A DNA stretch of 64,000 nt from Dryocosmus kuriphilus. Its lineage: Eukaryota > Arthropoda > Insecta > Hymenoptera > Cynipidae. The number at the start of each line of letters is the position of its first letter. Positions within the stretch are counted from its first letter, which is position 1. The stretch covers positions 79,664,286 to 79,728,285 of the forward strand of contig CM076196.1 in the NCBI GenBank assembly GCA_038277395.1, in the 5' to 3' direction. Made by a program: the position numbers and the translations under genes. Shown one piece after another: positions 37,621 to 49,510 of the stretch. The notes under the pieces were generated by a model. It saw nothing but the letters and a program-made list of their open reading frames with translations. It was not told the DNA's origin and searched no databases.

Positions 37621-40600
37621 ATGCCTAGAACTAAGAGTACAGCGATGGTTAAGGGTAGACGAACACTGAGAACCAGGAGTTCACGAACTCCTCTCATGGT
37701 TGATGACGAGATTCGCGAGGCGAGGAATCGGGACCCTCAGCCTGGGTCCTCTAGTGCCCCTGATATTCCGTTTGATGGTAGAGCTCTGGAAGTTTCAAGC
37801 CCCCCTGATCCGTTATTTAGAGACCGTTCCGAGGGCTCCCTGAGCACTGAATTGTTGAGGGGTGATCAGAGAGTGCTTAACGATGATTTTATTAATCAGG
37901 AGATGGTTCGTCATGGAACTTCAGCTCAAGAACATTTTTCTGGAAGTGGCTCAGGTATTTCCTTGATGGGAACGCAGAATCCTGAAAGAATTTCAAAAAT
38001 TGTGCGAGATTTGATTCCTGAATTCAATGGGAAAAATATGTCAGTTAGGATGTTTATTGAACATTGTCAAGCCGCAAAATCTTTGATAGGTCCGAAAGAA
38101 TTGTCATATCTGACCCTTTTAATTAAAACAAAAATTACGGGCGAAGCCAGAGTTCACATTCAAGATAGATTTGGGACTGACTTAGATGGAATTTTAAAAA
38201 TATTAAATCAGCTTTACTCTCGACAGGAAGATGTCAGTCAATTAGTCCAAGAATTGTCTATTGTCATGAAAAAATCAGAAGAAACTATTTCAGAATACGG
38301 TGCCAGAGTCAGTCAGATTTTGAACCGCCTAATTACTCAAGTACTTAAAACTACGCCGGGGGAACGCGGAGTAGGAATTTGTGAAGCCTATAAACTCACG
38401 TCAATAAATAATTTTTTAAGGGGTCTTGACAGAGACACTTATTTACAGATTCATGATAAGGAAGTTGCATCTCTTGATCAAGCCATTTCTCTTGCAAATC
38501 AGGTTGACTTGCAACTCAAGAGTTGGGATAAGGTTCACAATAAATCGGAAATCGAATCCGCAAGTACATCTAAGAGTGATCCATACATAAATGTAAATCG
38601 AAAACGAATAGCGCATTTTACTGCGGAAGAAATGCCAACAAAAATTGTTAAGCGAAGGAGATCCGATTTAAGCAGGGTTCAGTGTTACCTGTGTCAGGAA
38701 ATGGGTCATTACAAGAGAAGTTGTCCTAATGTTAGAACTAGACCATTTATTGAGAGAAGGAAGATATCGACTTGTTTTTATTGTAAACAGGGTGGGCATG
38801 AGGTTAGAGAATGTCCAGTAAAGGAAGGACGTAATCAAATGGAAGGAGAATATAAATCTAATACCGAAAGGGAAAATTTTAATTCACGGGAAAATAATAA
38901 TGATAATTCTAAAGTTGAAAATGAAGGTGACGGCCCAGCAGTCGGAATTAGTAAAAGGGTGGTCTTGACACTCAGGAATAGTAATGAAGTTGGACCCTCT
39001 GCTTTAGTAGAATTGGAAAACTTCAGTTTTAGGAAAGGAAAGACTAGCTTCTTGATTGACACGGGAGCTGGCGTTAACCTGATTAAGCAGGGTGCTTGGA
39101 ACCCCCTTGTTAACGTAAATAAGACTAAAATTTTCAATTTGGTTGGGATTGGAGTTAACATGATTCCGACAAAAGGGGAAATAATGATGACGATGAAGGG
39201 AATACAAGCACCTTTCCAGCTTATTCCTGATAATTTTCCTATAGAACAGGATGGTATCATTGGAATAGTGTTTTTGAAATTGCACAAAGCAGTTTTGGAT
39301 TTCTCCAATGATACCGTACAGTTCGGGAGTGATAAATTCCCTTTTATTGAATATTTTTCCCTAAGTATTCCTGCCCGGAACAAGGTCCTAGTTGAAGTGC
39401 CTCTGAGGAAGACAAAACTTAGAGAGGGTTATGTGAGACGGATTGACTGTGGGCCAGGGGTATTTGCAGGAGAGTCATTGGTGACTGCTCATAAGGGAAA
39501 AGCAAGGCTTCTAGTAATTAATTCAACTATAGGAGACATTAATTTGATTATGCCAGCTGTGGAATTGGAGGAATGCACAGTTATCCCTTCATCGTCAAAT
39601 CAGTTCGGGGGAAATAAAAATAAGGATAAGAAAGCACCAGGTGCCCGCTTTGCTGAGTTATTAAAATTAATTGATTTTTCTGAATTAAACCAGGGAGAGA
39701 AAGATAGTCTCCTTCCTATCCTCTTCGAGTACGTAAATCTATTTTACTTACCAGGTGATAAACTTGGCGCTACCAATGTTATTACACACAAGATTGTCAC
39801 CACTGATCCCACTCCTATCCATACTAAACAATATCGTTATCCAAAAGTTCATCAAGAAGAAATCGCTAAACAAACTAAACAACTTCTTGAGTCAGGAATT
39901 GTAAGACCTTCGGTCTCACCTTATAATTCCCCCTTGTGGATAGTTCCCAAAAAGCCTGATGGGAAGGGTAACAGGAAATGGAGGATGGTGATAGATTATA
40001 GGTCCTTGAATGAGCGCACGATCGGAGATGCATATCCCCTGCCCAACATAACAGATATTTTAGACCAGTTAGGCGGCGCTCAATATTTTTCAGTGATGGA
40101 TTTGGCATCGGGATTTCATCAGATCCCTATGGACGCCGATTCAATTGAAAAAAACAGCCTTCACAACCCCTTACAATCACCTGGAATTCACTAGAATGCC
40201 TTTTGGGTTGAAGAATGCCCCTGCAACCTTCCAACGGGTTATGAATCAGGTTCTTAGTGGATTACAAGGGATTGAACTATTTATATATATGGACGACATA
40301 GTTATTTATGCAACCTCCTTGGAAGATCATAATCAAAAATTGAGACTACTTTTCAGCAGACTAAAAAAGGCTGGACTAACCCTTCAGCCAGAAAAATGTT
40401 ACTTCCTAAGGAAGGAAATAGTTTACCTTGGTCACATAATTACGCGGGAGGGAGTAAAACCCGACCCGCGCAAAATTAGCGCTGTCAAAGAATTCCCAGT
40501 ACCCAAAACCAAGAAAAATATCAAACAATTCCTAGGGTTAATAGGCTATTACAGGAAATTTATCCCCAATTTCGCTAAGACCGCGAAACCGTTGACACAC

Positions 40601-43051
40601 CTGCTTAAAGATAAAGTCCGTTTCGTTTGGACAAATGCGGAGCAAAAAGCTTTCGAAATTTTAAGGGACACAATTTGTTCTGAACCCATCCTCCAGTATC
40701 CTGACTTCACTAAACCTTTCCTCTTAACAACAGATGCTTCTAATTATGCAATAGCCGGTGTACTTAGCCAGGGTGAAATTGGCAAAGATTTGCCAATAGC
40801 CTTTGCTTCGAGAACTTTAAATAAAGCTGAATTGAATTATTCTACAATCGAGAAGGAATTGCTAGCAGCCGTTTTTTGTATTCGTCATTTCAGACCTTAT
40901 TTATATGGGAGGCGATTCACCTTGGTAACAGATCACCGCCCTTTAGTGTGGCTTTTTAACTTAAAAGACCCCGTTTCGAGACTTGGAAGGTGGAAAGTCA
41001 AATTAGGCGAGTATAGCTTTGTGGTCGTGTATAAACCCGGGAAAATAAATAGTAACGTGGACGCGTTGTCGAGAAACCCTGTCGGCAATTTGGAAGACTT
41101 TCAACCACTTGAGCTAAAGGACGAGAAACTTGTTCCGATAACTGCAGATCGCGAACATGTCTTCTGTGCCCTGACTCAAACAAAGAAAGAAACGAATCCA
41201 TTTGCTGAAGAGGTAGATTGGGCCGAAGTCCTTTGTCAAATGTTTAAAGGGAATCTAGTTCTGGAGTCTCAGGATACCTTTGAGAGAGGCTTTGCGCCCG
41301 TAGGCTGTGTGCCTTCAAAGGTGAGTTTGGATACCTTTGAGAGAGGCTTTGCGCCCGTAGGCTGTGTGCCTTCAAAGGTGAGTTTGGATACCTTTGAGAG
41401 AGGCTTTGCGCCCGTAGGCTGTGTGCCTTCAAAGATGAGTTTGGACACCTTTGAGAGAGGCTTTGCGCCCGTAGGCTGTGTGCCTTCAAAGAGGATCTTG
41501 GATTCCGGTGAGAGACTCCCGAGCGGAATCAGAGTAGCTCAAATTTTCAATTTGTCAGAGACATGTATTACCTATAGCAAAGATAAATTATATATGGGAA
41601 AAGGACCAATAGCTCATTTCGTCTCATTTGATGGATCCTTACAGTCTGAAACTAATAATGAATTAAATAGGGTCGGTCTATTTTCACCTGAAGATTTGCG
41701 AGCGGAAGTTGTCAAGCTTGGGGAAGTAGTAGCCTTCAATAAAAAGGGAAGGTACGTTTTTAGTTTGGTGGTTAAAAATCAACAAGATGAACAGTTGCTC
41801 ATAAACAACTTATCAGCTTCTGTTCTTGCTCTTAGGAAAGCTATGGAGACATTAGGTGTGACTAGTGTAAAAATCTCAAAGACGGGAAATAATCTTCCCG
41901 AATTAAGCTTGACCATTTTCGAGCAAATCATTAAACAACATTTTAAGGGATCGGGTTTATTTGCAATCATTTGCACTGGCGAAATAATGATTCCTAATAA
42001 AAGTGAAAGGGAGGGAGTTATTAAGGAGTATCATGAGTCAGTAGCGGGAGGACACAAGGGAGCCTCAAAAACTTATTGGGCTATTAGATCAAATTATTAT
42101 TGGGAAAATATGAAAGAGGATTGTAGGAGAATTGTTGGACAATGTAAGAATTGTCAAAGGAACAAACTAGTTCGGAAGGGAACTCGCATGCCCATGATTA
42201 TAACAGATACCCTGAAAGAACCATTCGAGAAAATCCAAATAGATTTAGTGGGACCACTCCCCGTTACCCCTAAAGGAAACACTCACATCCTGACAATTCA
42301 ATGCAATTTTTCGAAATATTCTGATGCACTTCCCCTTAAGGATACCGATTCAGTGACAATCGCTCGTGCATTGGCAGAGGAATTTATTGCCAGGTATGGA
42401 GCCCCAAAAACTATCCACACTGATCAAGGCCGAAACTTGATCAGTAGAGTAATCAAGACCCTTTGTCGAATCTTTAAAATTCGGAAAATTCAATCTTCTG
42501 CTTACCATCCGCAAAGTCTTGGCTCTTTGGAGAGAAGTCATCAGTCTCTTATTGAGTATATTAGATTATTCGAGGGAGCCAAAGATTGGGATAACTGGTT
42601 GAGGTTCGCCGTATTCTCTTATAACATCAACGTCCATGAATCCACTGGATATGCTCCTTACACATTGGTATTTGGTAGAGAAGCTTATTTCCCCACAAGC
42701 TTTCCATCGGGACTTCCAGATCGCACGTACTGTGACTACTTGAAAGAGCTTTTTTCGAAACTGGATAACCTTCATTCTCAGGCTCATGAAAGGCTCTTGA
42801 TTGCTAAAGAAAAAACGAAAGAATATTATGACAAGAAATCTAATCCGAAATTCTTCAGAGAAGGAGCTCAAGTTTATGTAAAAAGGGAAGTCCGCGAAAG
42901 CAAGAAATTCAGCCCCTATTTTTATGGTCCCTTTACTATTAAAAAATTGTTGGGAAACAGAAATGCTCTCATTGAAATTCGCCCAAACTATTCTAAGGTA
43001 ATTCACCTCGATAGGTTAAAACTTTGTGCTTACCCTTGTAATGATGGTTAA
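37621..43051 (+). CDS. gag-pol polyprotein of the LTR retrotransposon (one frame break)
   Basis: Gag and Pol are read in one continuous frame with no gag/pol shift. ATG at 37621 (the upstream TTG at 37597 is less likely). In order: Gag, with an N-terminal basic part and two CCHC zinc knuckles near 38683-38724 and 38770-38815; aspartic protease DTGAG at 39058; reverse transcriptase with YMDD near 40288-40299; RNase H (TTDASNYA near 40730); a linker with four 57-bp repeats (41273-41500); integrase with an HHCC zinc domain near 42030-42160 and the D, D, E catalytic residues near 42241, 42421 and 42532; stop at 43051. A run of seven A at 40148-40154 shifts the frame in the middle of RT, so the two halves lie in different frames. 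Everything either side is intact, so this may be a sequencing error or one recent mutation. Confidence 0.93.
41273..41500 (+). repeat. four tandem 57-bp in-frame repeats in pol
   Basis: Units 41273-41329, 41330-41386, 41387-41443 and 41444-41500, nearly identical, each encoding the 19 residues DTFERGFAPVGCVPSKVSL or a close variant. They lie between RNase H and integrase. Units 1 and 2 end in aaggtgagt, which matches a splice donor; units 3 and 4 do not. Confidence 0.95.
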
Positions 43052-43380
43052 AATAATAATTAAATATAATTTAAGAATTACCACCGAGCATAAATCTCCT
43101 TGTTAGAATAAAAAAAAGGAAAAAGAGAAAAGCTAAATCAAGAAATTTTAGAAGTGCATTACTAGGAACATAAATAGACATATTAATAATAAAATAAAAT
43201 TTTATGAAGACTTAATTACAGGACGAACTGAACAGAAAAACGAAAATATAAATATAATAATTTTCCGTAAGTAATTGTTCTTAAAATAATTAATTTACAA
43301 TTTCATATTGGATAGGATTATTTGATTTTGCAAGTTATAATAAGAATATAACCCAGAGAATTTGAAAGGAAATCACCTTA

Positions 43381-43566
43381 ATGATACGAATCACTCTACT
43401 TAAAGGAAATTTGAATTTGGAAGATTTTCCCGCCGAAATTTTGTTAAAGTTTCTGCCATCAAATTCTCAAGTATTGTTTACATTAATAATTTTAAAATAC
43501 AGTGCTAAGATTTTTACTGAAATTTCAATAAATACAATTAATACTAATTCTATTTGTGATAAATAG
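43381..43566 (+). CDS. small ORF of the LTR element with an F-box-like motif
   Basis: 61 codons between pol and the third ORF. Residues 10-27 read LNLEDFPAEILLKFLPSN, which resembles the first half of an F-box (the L-P-x-E-I-L-x-x-I-F type). The rest is hydrophobic and unrelated to the second half of the motif. It could be a chance match, an exon spliced to something else, or a decayed gene. No splice sites are assigned. I give no function. Confidence 0.3.
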   Translation: MIRITLLKGNLNLEDFPAEILLKFLPSNSQVLFTLIILKYSAKIFTEISINTINTNSICDK

Positions 43567-43836
43567 TAAAGGGAGCATACAGGGGCCCATGTATTTAAAT
43601 TTACGATACTAGCATCTAAGCCGGCTCCGCCGATTCAAGAACTGATTTGCTAGACAAGCGTAAATCTTTATCAGTATAAGAGTCGTCCCTCGGAAACCAA
43701 GTATATCTAATAAATTGCGTATAACAATCATACGTAATTATTTTGAATAAGTAAATTAAAGGAAAGAACTGTTAAAAAGAAGAGTGAGAACTTTAAACCC
43801 TAAAATAAAATAAGTCTTGAATTGGAAAGAAATAAC

Positions 43837-44801
43837 ATGGCTAGTATCCTTCATATAAATGCAGAACTTCAGGGAAATGTAAGTAGTATAGGGAATTCCT
43901 TTTGTATGTGTTAAAATATTCAATTGGGAAAAAAAACCCCTTTTGTGTTTTAATTAATTTATAATTTAATGAGGAAACTTTTCCTTTTCCTTTATATATA
44001 TATAATTATTATTAATTATTATAGCTACGTATTGAGTCTCTAACTATTAAAATTACTTAAATCAATAAATTCACCCTAAATAAGATTGATCATGTTTAAT
44101 TAGGATAAATGTCTGGGAAAATGTTTATATCAAATTCAATATTTTTTCAGACAGAGCCTTACAAACATGTAGAGGGAGTAATATTTTTCCGAAAAAATAA
44201 CGGATTATGGGAAATCCATTGCGATAAATGTAGTGAAGAAACAGATCCTCCTCTTTTTGCAGGAAATAAATTGGAAAAAATGCTCATACATTTAGTAGCA
44301 CTAACCTACTTTGCTGTCCCCAAAAGGTGTTACACCTGTAGGCAACCTGTCCTAAAGGTTTGCGAGTTGGCAAGTTGCACATTTTGTGCAAAAATCATCA
44401 AAAGAAATAGGGAATCCAACGAGGTATCAATCACTGTGCGCTGGGTTGATATAGACTTTGAGGGCAAAGCCAAGGGCGATCCTGAAAATGAATGGTTAAG
44501 AGGAATTCAGCCAGTCCGGGAAGACGAACCCCCAATTCAAACCCTCCTCTACGTGGGGATTTATGAGGTGTATGAAAATATGTTTACCCTAGTACGAACA
44601 AATGATCTCGACGATGCTGATGAGGAAATTAATATGGACATTGATTCCGACGAGGCTGAACGGTTCAGGATCCAAAATACGGAGAACTCCAGTGATGAAG
44701 GGATTGAGGGAAATCTCTCGCGATCCAGTTCAGAGTCGGTTTCCAGGAGAGTCTCCCCAGGTTCCCTTAGCCTCTCCCGAGATTCAGGTGATTCAAATTA
44801 G
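43837..44801 (+). CDS. spliced third ORF of the LTR element, CxxC-rich accessory protein
   Basis: Exon A 43837-43878 (ATG plus 13 codons) ends at a consensus donor (aat|gtaagt); exon B 44151-44801 follows a pyrimidine-rich acceptor (attttttcag). Both are phase 0, the intron is 272 bp, and the product is 230 residues. The N-terminal half has three cysteine pairs (HCDKC, CYTC, CTFC), the pattern of a zinc-binding domain. The C-terminal third is acidic, then Ser/Arg-rich (DIDSDEAE, SRSSSESVSRRVS). No signal peptide or membrane segment is seen, so it is not an envelope protein. I do not recognise the family. Without splicing, exon B alone opens at an ATG at 44109. The intact frame in a very young element suggests that it is functional. 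Confidence 0.6.
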
Positions 44802-45491
44802 TGTTGAGTTGGTCGCCCTGATAAAAAAAAAAACGGGGGAGCATAAAAATCCTTTCCACCTTTATCTTTCTATCTTTAAGAATGTTCTTAATTTCTAATA
44901 TTGAAAATTGTTTATTTTTTTTATATATATATATATATATAATTAACTTCAATTTTAATTAATATTTTAAGATTATAAATAACGCCGGAAATTACCTGAG
45001 TGTGCATATGTCATGAGTATACGTGTATATGTGTATGTATATCTCTATATGGATAAGACTGTGTACATGTGCATATCTCTACGAGTACTAATTAATTATA
45101 TAATCATAATTAGAATTAACCTTGTTTCTTATATTCCATTTATGGACATATATATTTAAAGGAATAATAAATACTCCCTTAAAATATTCTCGAAGCACCT
45201 TTGTTTTCTTTTCATCTTATTCGTTGGGAAAGAGAGATTAGCGGAATTACATAATATTTTTTTTTTTTTTTTAGTATACTTACTTCTCTTTAACTTCTAA
45301 ACACAGAATGAAAATCCTTTCCCTTTAAATAGATTATTGTTTCGGCACGGGATCCACTTACATAACATAACGGCACGACGTATTTAATGTATTACTTGAC
45401 ACCATGATCCAACTTGATACGAGACCGCACGAAACAGACCTAACCTCTGTCGTAAAAGTCGACATATTCATGTATATCGACTTTTAGTTGT
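44802..45491. other. 3' non-coding part of the LTR element
   Basis: AT-rich, with a (TA)n tract near 44922-44942 and a long purine run at 44822-44840 (A12 followed by cggggga). No ORF is supported. Confidence 0.6.
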
Positions 45492-45500
45492 GTGGGGGAG
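45492..45500 (+). other. candidate polypurine tract
   Basis: GTGGGGGAG lies four bases before the 3' LTR, where plus-strand priming is expected. Two similar purine runs occur inside the element (aaagggagca near 43570 and acgggggagca near 44833). Confidence 0.6.
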
Positions 45501-45504
45501 TAAT

Positions 45505-45783
45505 TGTAATGGCATATGTTGGCTCGCGTACTAAGTTGCTAGAGGGGGCTGCAGGAATTATGGTGGCTATTTCAAATTTTGGCGCGAACGGAAATTTAAA
45601 GGGAAGACGTGTATTTATTAAAGTTTAAATAACTTCAAACGATTTCGATAAAACTCAAATAATTCGAGGGTTTCGCTAGAATTTGAGTAAATCATGAGGA
45701 ATTCCCGCTTTAAGAAAACTCTAATAAGTCTTCCTACTCTCAATAAATGGTAAAATGATAAATAATATATGCATGAGTGTATG

Positions 45784-45822
<39 letters not shown>

Positions 45823-46816
45823 GTATATGTGTACATATATATGTATAAAAGGAATATATTAATAATATAATAATAATAATACATATTATTTATAACATGC
45901 ATAGAAATTAGTCGACGATCTAAAAGAGGCCTGAGTGTATTAGAAATAAGAAATGCGTGATCTAAATTATATAAGTAAACAGAATGGAAAAGAAAAGCTG
46001 AGAGTCGCTAAAGTTCAAAGGGTGTCGGCGCCAAATTGTCGCGGCGGAACCTTTGAAGGTGCGATCTCCGCGCTCATAAATCTGTCATAGTTTTAATGAG
46101 ATTCTGAAACCTGAGGCGATTCGCGGGTCGCACGTTAGAGCTTGTTGGAGACAAGTTTGAACTCGCAAGACCATGGAGGCGTAAATCTTGTATTTGGATC
46201 CTATTTATCATTGGCTAGAAATGATGACATTTCTTTTCGTTTTCAGTTTAATTGGATAGAATTAAGCGCGTGGGGTAGCTCCCACCAGAATTTTTGCTCT
46301 CATCGAGGGATCGACTGTTTCTCCACGAGAGTAGAAGTTCAGTTCTTCGACTAGTTTCCTACCAGCTTCAAATAAAACCCGCGACTCTCCAGTAAAAGCA
46401 CTACAAGTCCCTTGATTCATTTCAAGATTGGACTTAGAAAATATTCTATTTTCAAGTCTTCGGACTTAGAATATTTCGCGGTGTCGAGACTCGTAATACA
46501 GACTTTTGATAAGCAACCGTTAAAGCTGGTAGTGTCATATAAATCGGGAACTAAATTCTAATTGTTAATCGCGTTTATTTATAAAAACTATTTTGTGAAG
46601 CTATACGAATATTGTGCAACATAAAAGGACAACTTTAAATAAATATTGTTTTATAATCTAAATTCTGTGTCGTTATTGGATTCAAACCCGCTTTCCTCGG
46701 CTCTCGATTTCAATCGTTACAAATCAGCGGAAGGAATATAGTCCAACAATGAATGGCAGCCAAGCTGAGAATTCTACAAGGGAAATAAGTCAATATCAGC
46801 GCCGGTGGCCATTACA
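45505..46816 (+). repeat. 3' LTR
   Basis: Copy of 35430-36734. By eye the only differences are a missing tct unit, a longer TA microsatellite (around 45787-45815) and two extra A (around 46585). Ends GCCATTACA. Confidence 0.97.
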
Positions 46817-46821
46817 CTGGC

Positions 46822-48025
46822 TAAACCTTTGCGGAGGTTCGATCGCCTGAAAACATAGCACATTACGATGTTAATTTTATGTAGGAAATGAATCGCTGAT
46901 TATTTGAAACGCACCAATTTTATTGCACGACGGATAGCAGACAACATTGATATACGAAGAACTATCAAAAATTAGGGGTGCAATATAGAAGTGTATAAAC
47001 TGTAAACCTTTTACTAGATACGAGTATAGTGTATACTGTACCAAACTGTACAGTGTACTGTACTATACCAGTAATATCCAGTATAAACAGAAGAAAATGA
47101 AGTTCCTAGATGTTCCTAGATTGTAGCTTCACACTATCAGAACAACCAACCAGAGTGAATAAAACACGAAATTTCCCTGAGAATGTGTAACGATGTGCGA
47201 AAGACCCGAAGTTCTATCACGTCCCAGTAGAGGCAGCACCTCCTGGACATTCAAATTGTGCGATTATTCAAACCTAAAACGTAGTAATGATAAATATATT
47301 TCGATGAATTGAAAGAGCGAATTGTTTATTTGATAAAGAAAGAGATTGGAGAAGAGTATTGAGTTAAGCTTACGGCGTTTAAGAGGGAGATTGGCATATA
47401 GGAAAAATTCGGTGAATCGACTAAGTTAAGAAAATATAAGCAGTACTAATCGAAATGTACTTTCAGGGAAGGTAGTTTACTAAAGGACTCAGTCTTATAT
47501 AGATAATAAACTAGCAAATAAACCTAGATGTATGTAGTAGGAAATCATGCAAGAATGCAAAACTGACCAAAGAAGGAAGTAAATAATTTGAAAGTTTATA
47601 TTATAAGATTTTTAGAGAGCGAGGGTGGCACGTAAGAAAATTTGAAATCAAAACTGATTAGGGAGTTACGAAGAAAATCGCCTTTGAAACCAAACCATAT
47701 TTGTAAATTAAAAGAGAATTTACGATGACATTTTAATTACATTAGCTGAGATAAAAGTGTATGGGGATATATAAATCTTAGTAATCTGACAGCATGTTTA
47801 ACTACAGGGGTTGACATCGAATCGGGTTGTTATCAGGAACGTGACTTTAGACTGATTTTGGCATCAGTTAGGGTCAGTCGTAGAACCGTACCGGAAAACA
47901 GGGTTAGATCATCGTCGAGCTACATGCGTAGATCAAGGGTGCACTATGATTGGAAGAATGGACATTAATTAGTGAGCGTAGGGTTGCGCAAGGGATCTCG
48001 CAAGATGCGCGAGATCCACATGAGC
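46822..48025. other. displaced upstream region of HEM
   Basis: This was contiguous with the HEM 5' flank before the LTR element inserted. No ORF is supported. Short palindromic repeats of gtactgta/tacagt lie at about 47020-47090. Any distal HEM promoter is likely to be in this stretch, now over 11 kb from the coding start. Confidence 0.4.
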
Positions 48026-48028
48026 TCA

Positions 48029-48429
48029 GGGGCCATCCATAAATCACGTAGCTTCATTTTTTGACAATTTGAACCCCTCCCGCCTCCCATGTGACCTATC
48101 ATGATTTTTCTTCACCCCTCCCCCCCAACCAACAAGCTACGTAACTTTTTAAATAAAAATAGTGCTTTTAAAAAAAAAATATGTCCATTAGTGCATTGAA
48201 AGAAGTGTAATCAGTTGAAAAAAATTTTATTCTTCGAAGGCATCGTCGACAGAAAAAGGTGAAACAAGCTACTCGTGTAAATTAGCATGCTTTTTGAAAT
48301 AAATGTATCGCTAAAAAGCTACGTATTATTACTTAAGACCCCTCCCCCCTGCATTTAGCTCAACGTAGTCAGAGATCGCACCCCCCCCCCCCCCCCCACA
48401 AATTGACTACGTGTTTTATGTATGGCCCC
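48029..48429. mobile_element. MITE with GGGGCCATCCATAAA ends
   Basis: The left end ggggccatccataaatcacg and the right end gtgttttatgtatggcccc are inverted copies; flanks TCA (48026-48028 and 48430-48432) form a 3-bp target duplication. The interior is non-coding with C-rich runs, including 19 C near 48400. Such ends are common in insect MITEs with 3-bp duplications (Harbinger-like), but the family assignment is by recall. Confidence 0.75.
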
Positions 48430-48432
48430 TCA

Positions 48433-49510
48433 CTTCGATCGATAACTTAGATCAGAATTTGATTGACCTCGCGACGCGGTACTTATGTCACTCGTTCGCG
48501 CGAATAATTAAAGAAGCGGACTTGTAATATTTTCGAGGGATAGGGGACTGAGAATATTTTGAGTGCGAGCTTTGTACAGTTTGAGAAAGTGAATAAATTC
48601 CTTTACGTGTTTAACAATTCGATTTTGGATTTATTGTTTACAATCCCCTCAATTAACATTAATAATCTACATATATAAAAAATAGGACATTGTGGGTTTA
48701 GAGGAACAAATTCCAAAATTTTGATGAGATGACTCCTTAGTCTATCAGTGGAGCAACGGACTCACCCCGTGGGAAAACAACGATCCGTTTTGTCATCAAT
48801 AAACTTCAGGAATCCAAAAATTTTGATTTGTAATAAGAAATTTTAAAACATTTAAAATTTCCCGCGGAAAACTCTAGATGTGTTACAAATGGTGAAATTC
48901 TACTCCCACTGTTGGTCGTTCTGTAAATTAAATGTGTCTGTCCGGTCGGTAACTTACTTTTTTTTTAAGTAATAACTTTTGTCAATTTGTTTATTGTAAA
49001 TTACTTTCTTTAGTATTTATGGTCTAATTCAGAAGAAGTATTGTAATTGTTTATAAATTAAGTAAAGAGGTTGCAAGGCTTCATCGATTTTTCAGAGGAT
49101 GATGCGCCTGTACAACGGCAGTTCGACGAGCTGGCATGAAAGGAGAAAAGACTAAATAGAGACAGATTATTAAAAATAAAATTGAATTTTGTTATTCTTA
49201 CATAGAAATGTTTTATTATGTTGATTCCATAAACAATTGCAAATTCTCAGTTTAGCCATTTTAAAAATGTATTCAGAATTCAACGTGCTTAGTGATTTAT
49301 TTCATTCAAAGAGTTAATAATTCAAATTTTAAATTAATGCGTTCGATACCCTGCCAAAACAAAATGACTGGGGAATGTCTGAGAAATATCAGAGCCAGTT
49401 ATTTTTCAATTATTTCAACTTGAGGCTATTCAGGTAGCAGTTTTTGAAAAAGGGGGTATGGTTTTATAATATCTGCCAATCATATTTCGCTGGAATGCGT
49501 GCCGGCAGAG
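48433..49510. other. unassigned; possible old LTR remnant
   Basis: 48480-48660 reads like the end of an LTR (gtgaataaattcctt, then ttacaatcccctcaatt), but I find no second LTR, start or target duplication. The rest is AT-rich without ORFs. Confidence 0.3.

Larger units (their letters stand above)
35430..46816 (+). mobile_element. complete young Ty3/gypsy-type LTR retrotransposon
   Basis: An 11.4-kb element with LTRs of 1305 and 1312 bp, a 5-bp target duplication, a tRNA-Ser primer site, fused gag-pol, and two further small coding regions before the 3' LTR. By eye the LTRs differ only by three indels (a 3-bp tct unit, microsatellite length, 2 extra A) and no substitution, so insertion was recent. 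The gag-pol domain order (Gag with two CCHC knuckles, protease, RT, RNase H, integrase) is that of Ty3/gypsy elements. No envelope-like protein with signal peptide and membrane anchor is seen. The element is inserted opposite in orientation to HEM, 147 bp upstream of its start codon. Confidence 0.97.

Noticed and set aside
38835..39383. 182-codon minus ORF opposite gag-pol, and similar minus ORFs to 43006
   Set aside because: Antisense shadows of gag-pol with no independent support.
41244..41489. Array of four direct 57-bp units resembling a CRISPR or satellite array
   Set aside because: The units are contiguous without spacers and lie in frame within pol; it is a coding tandem duplication.
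44822..44840. Purine run as the main polypurine tract
   Set aside because: It lies about 660 bp before the 3' LTR; the tract at 45492 is correctly placed.
48480..48660. Solo LTR
   Set aside because: The end looks LTR-like but no start, terminal inverted repeat or target duplication could be found.
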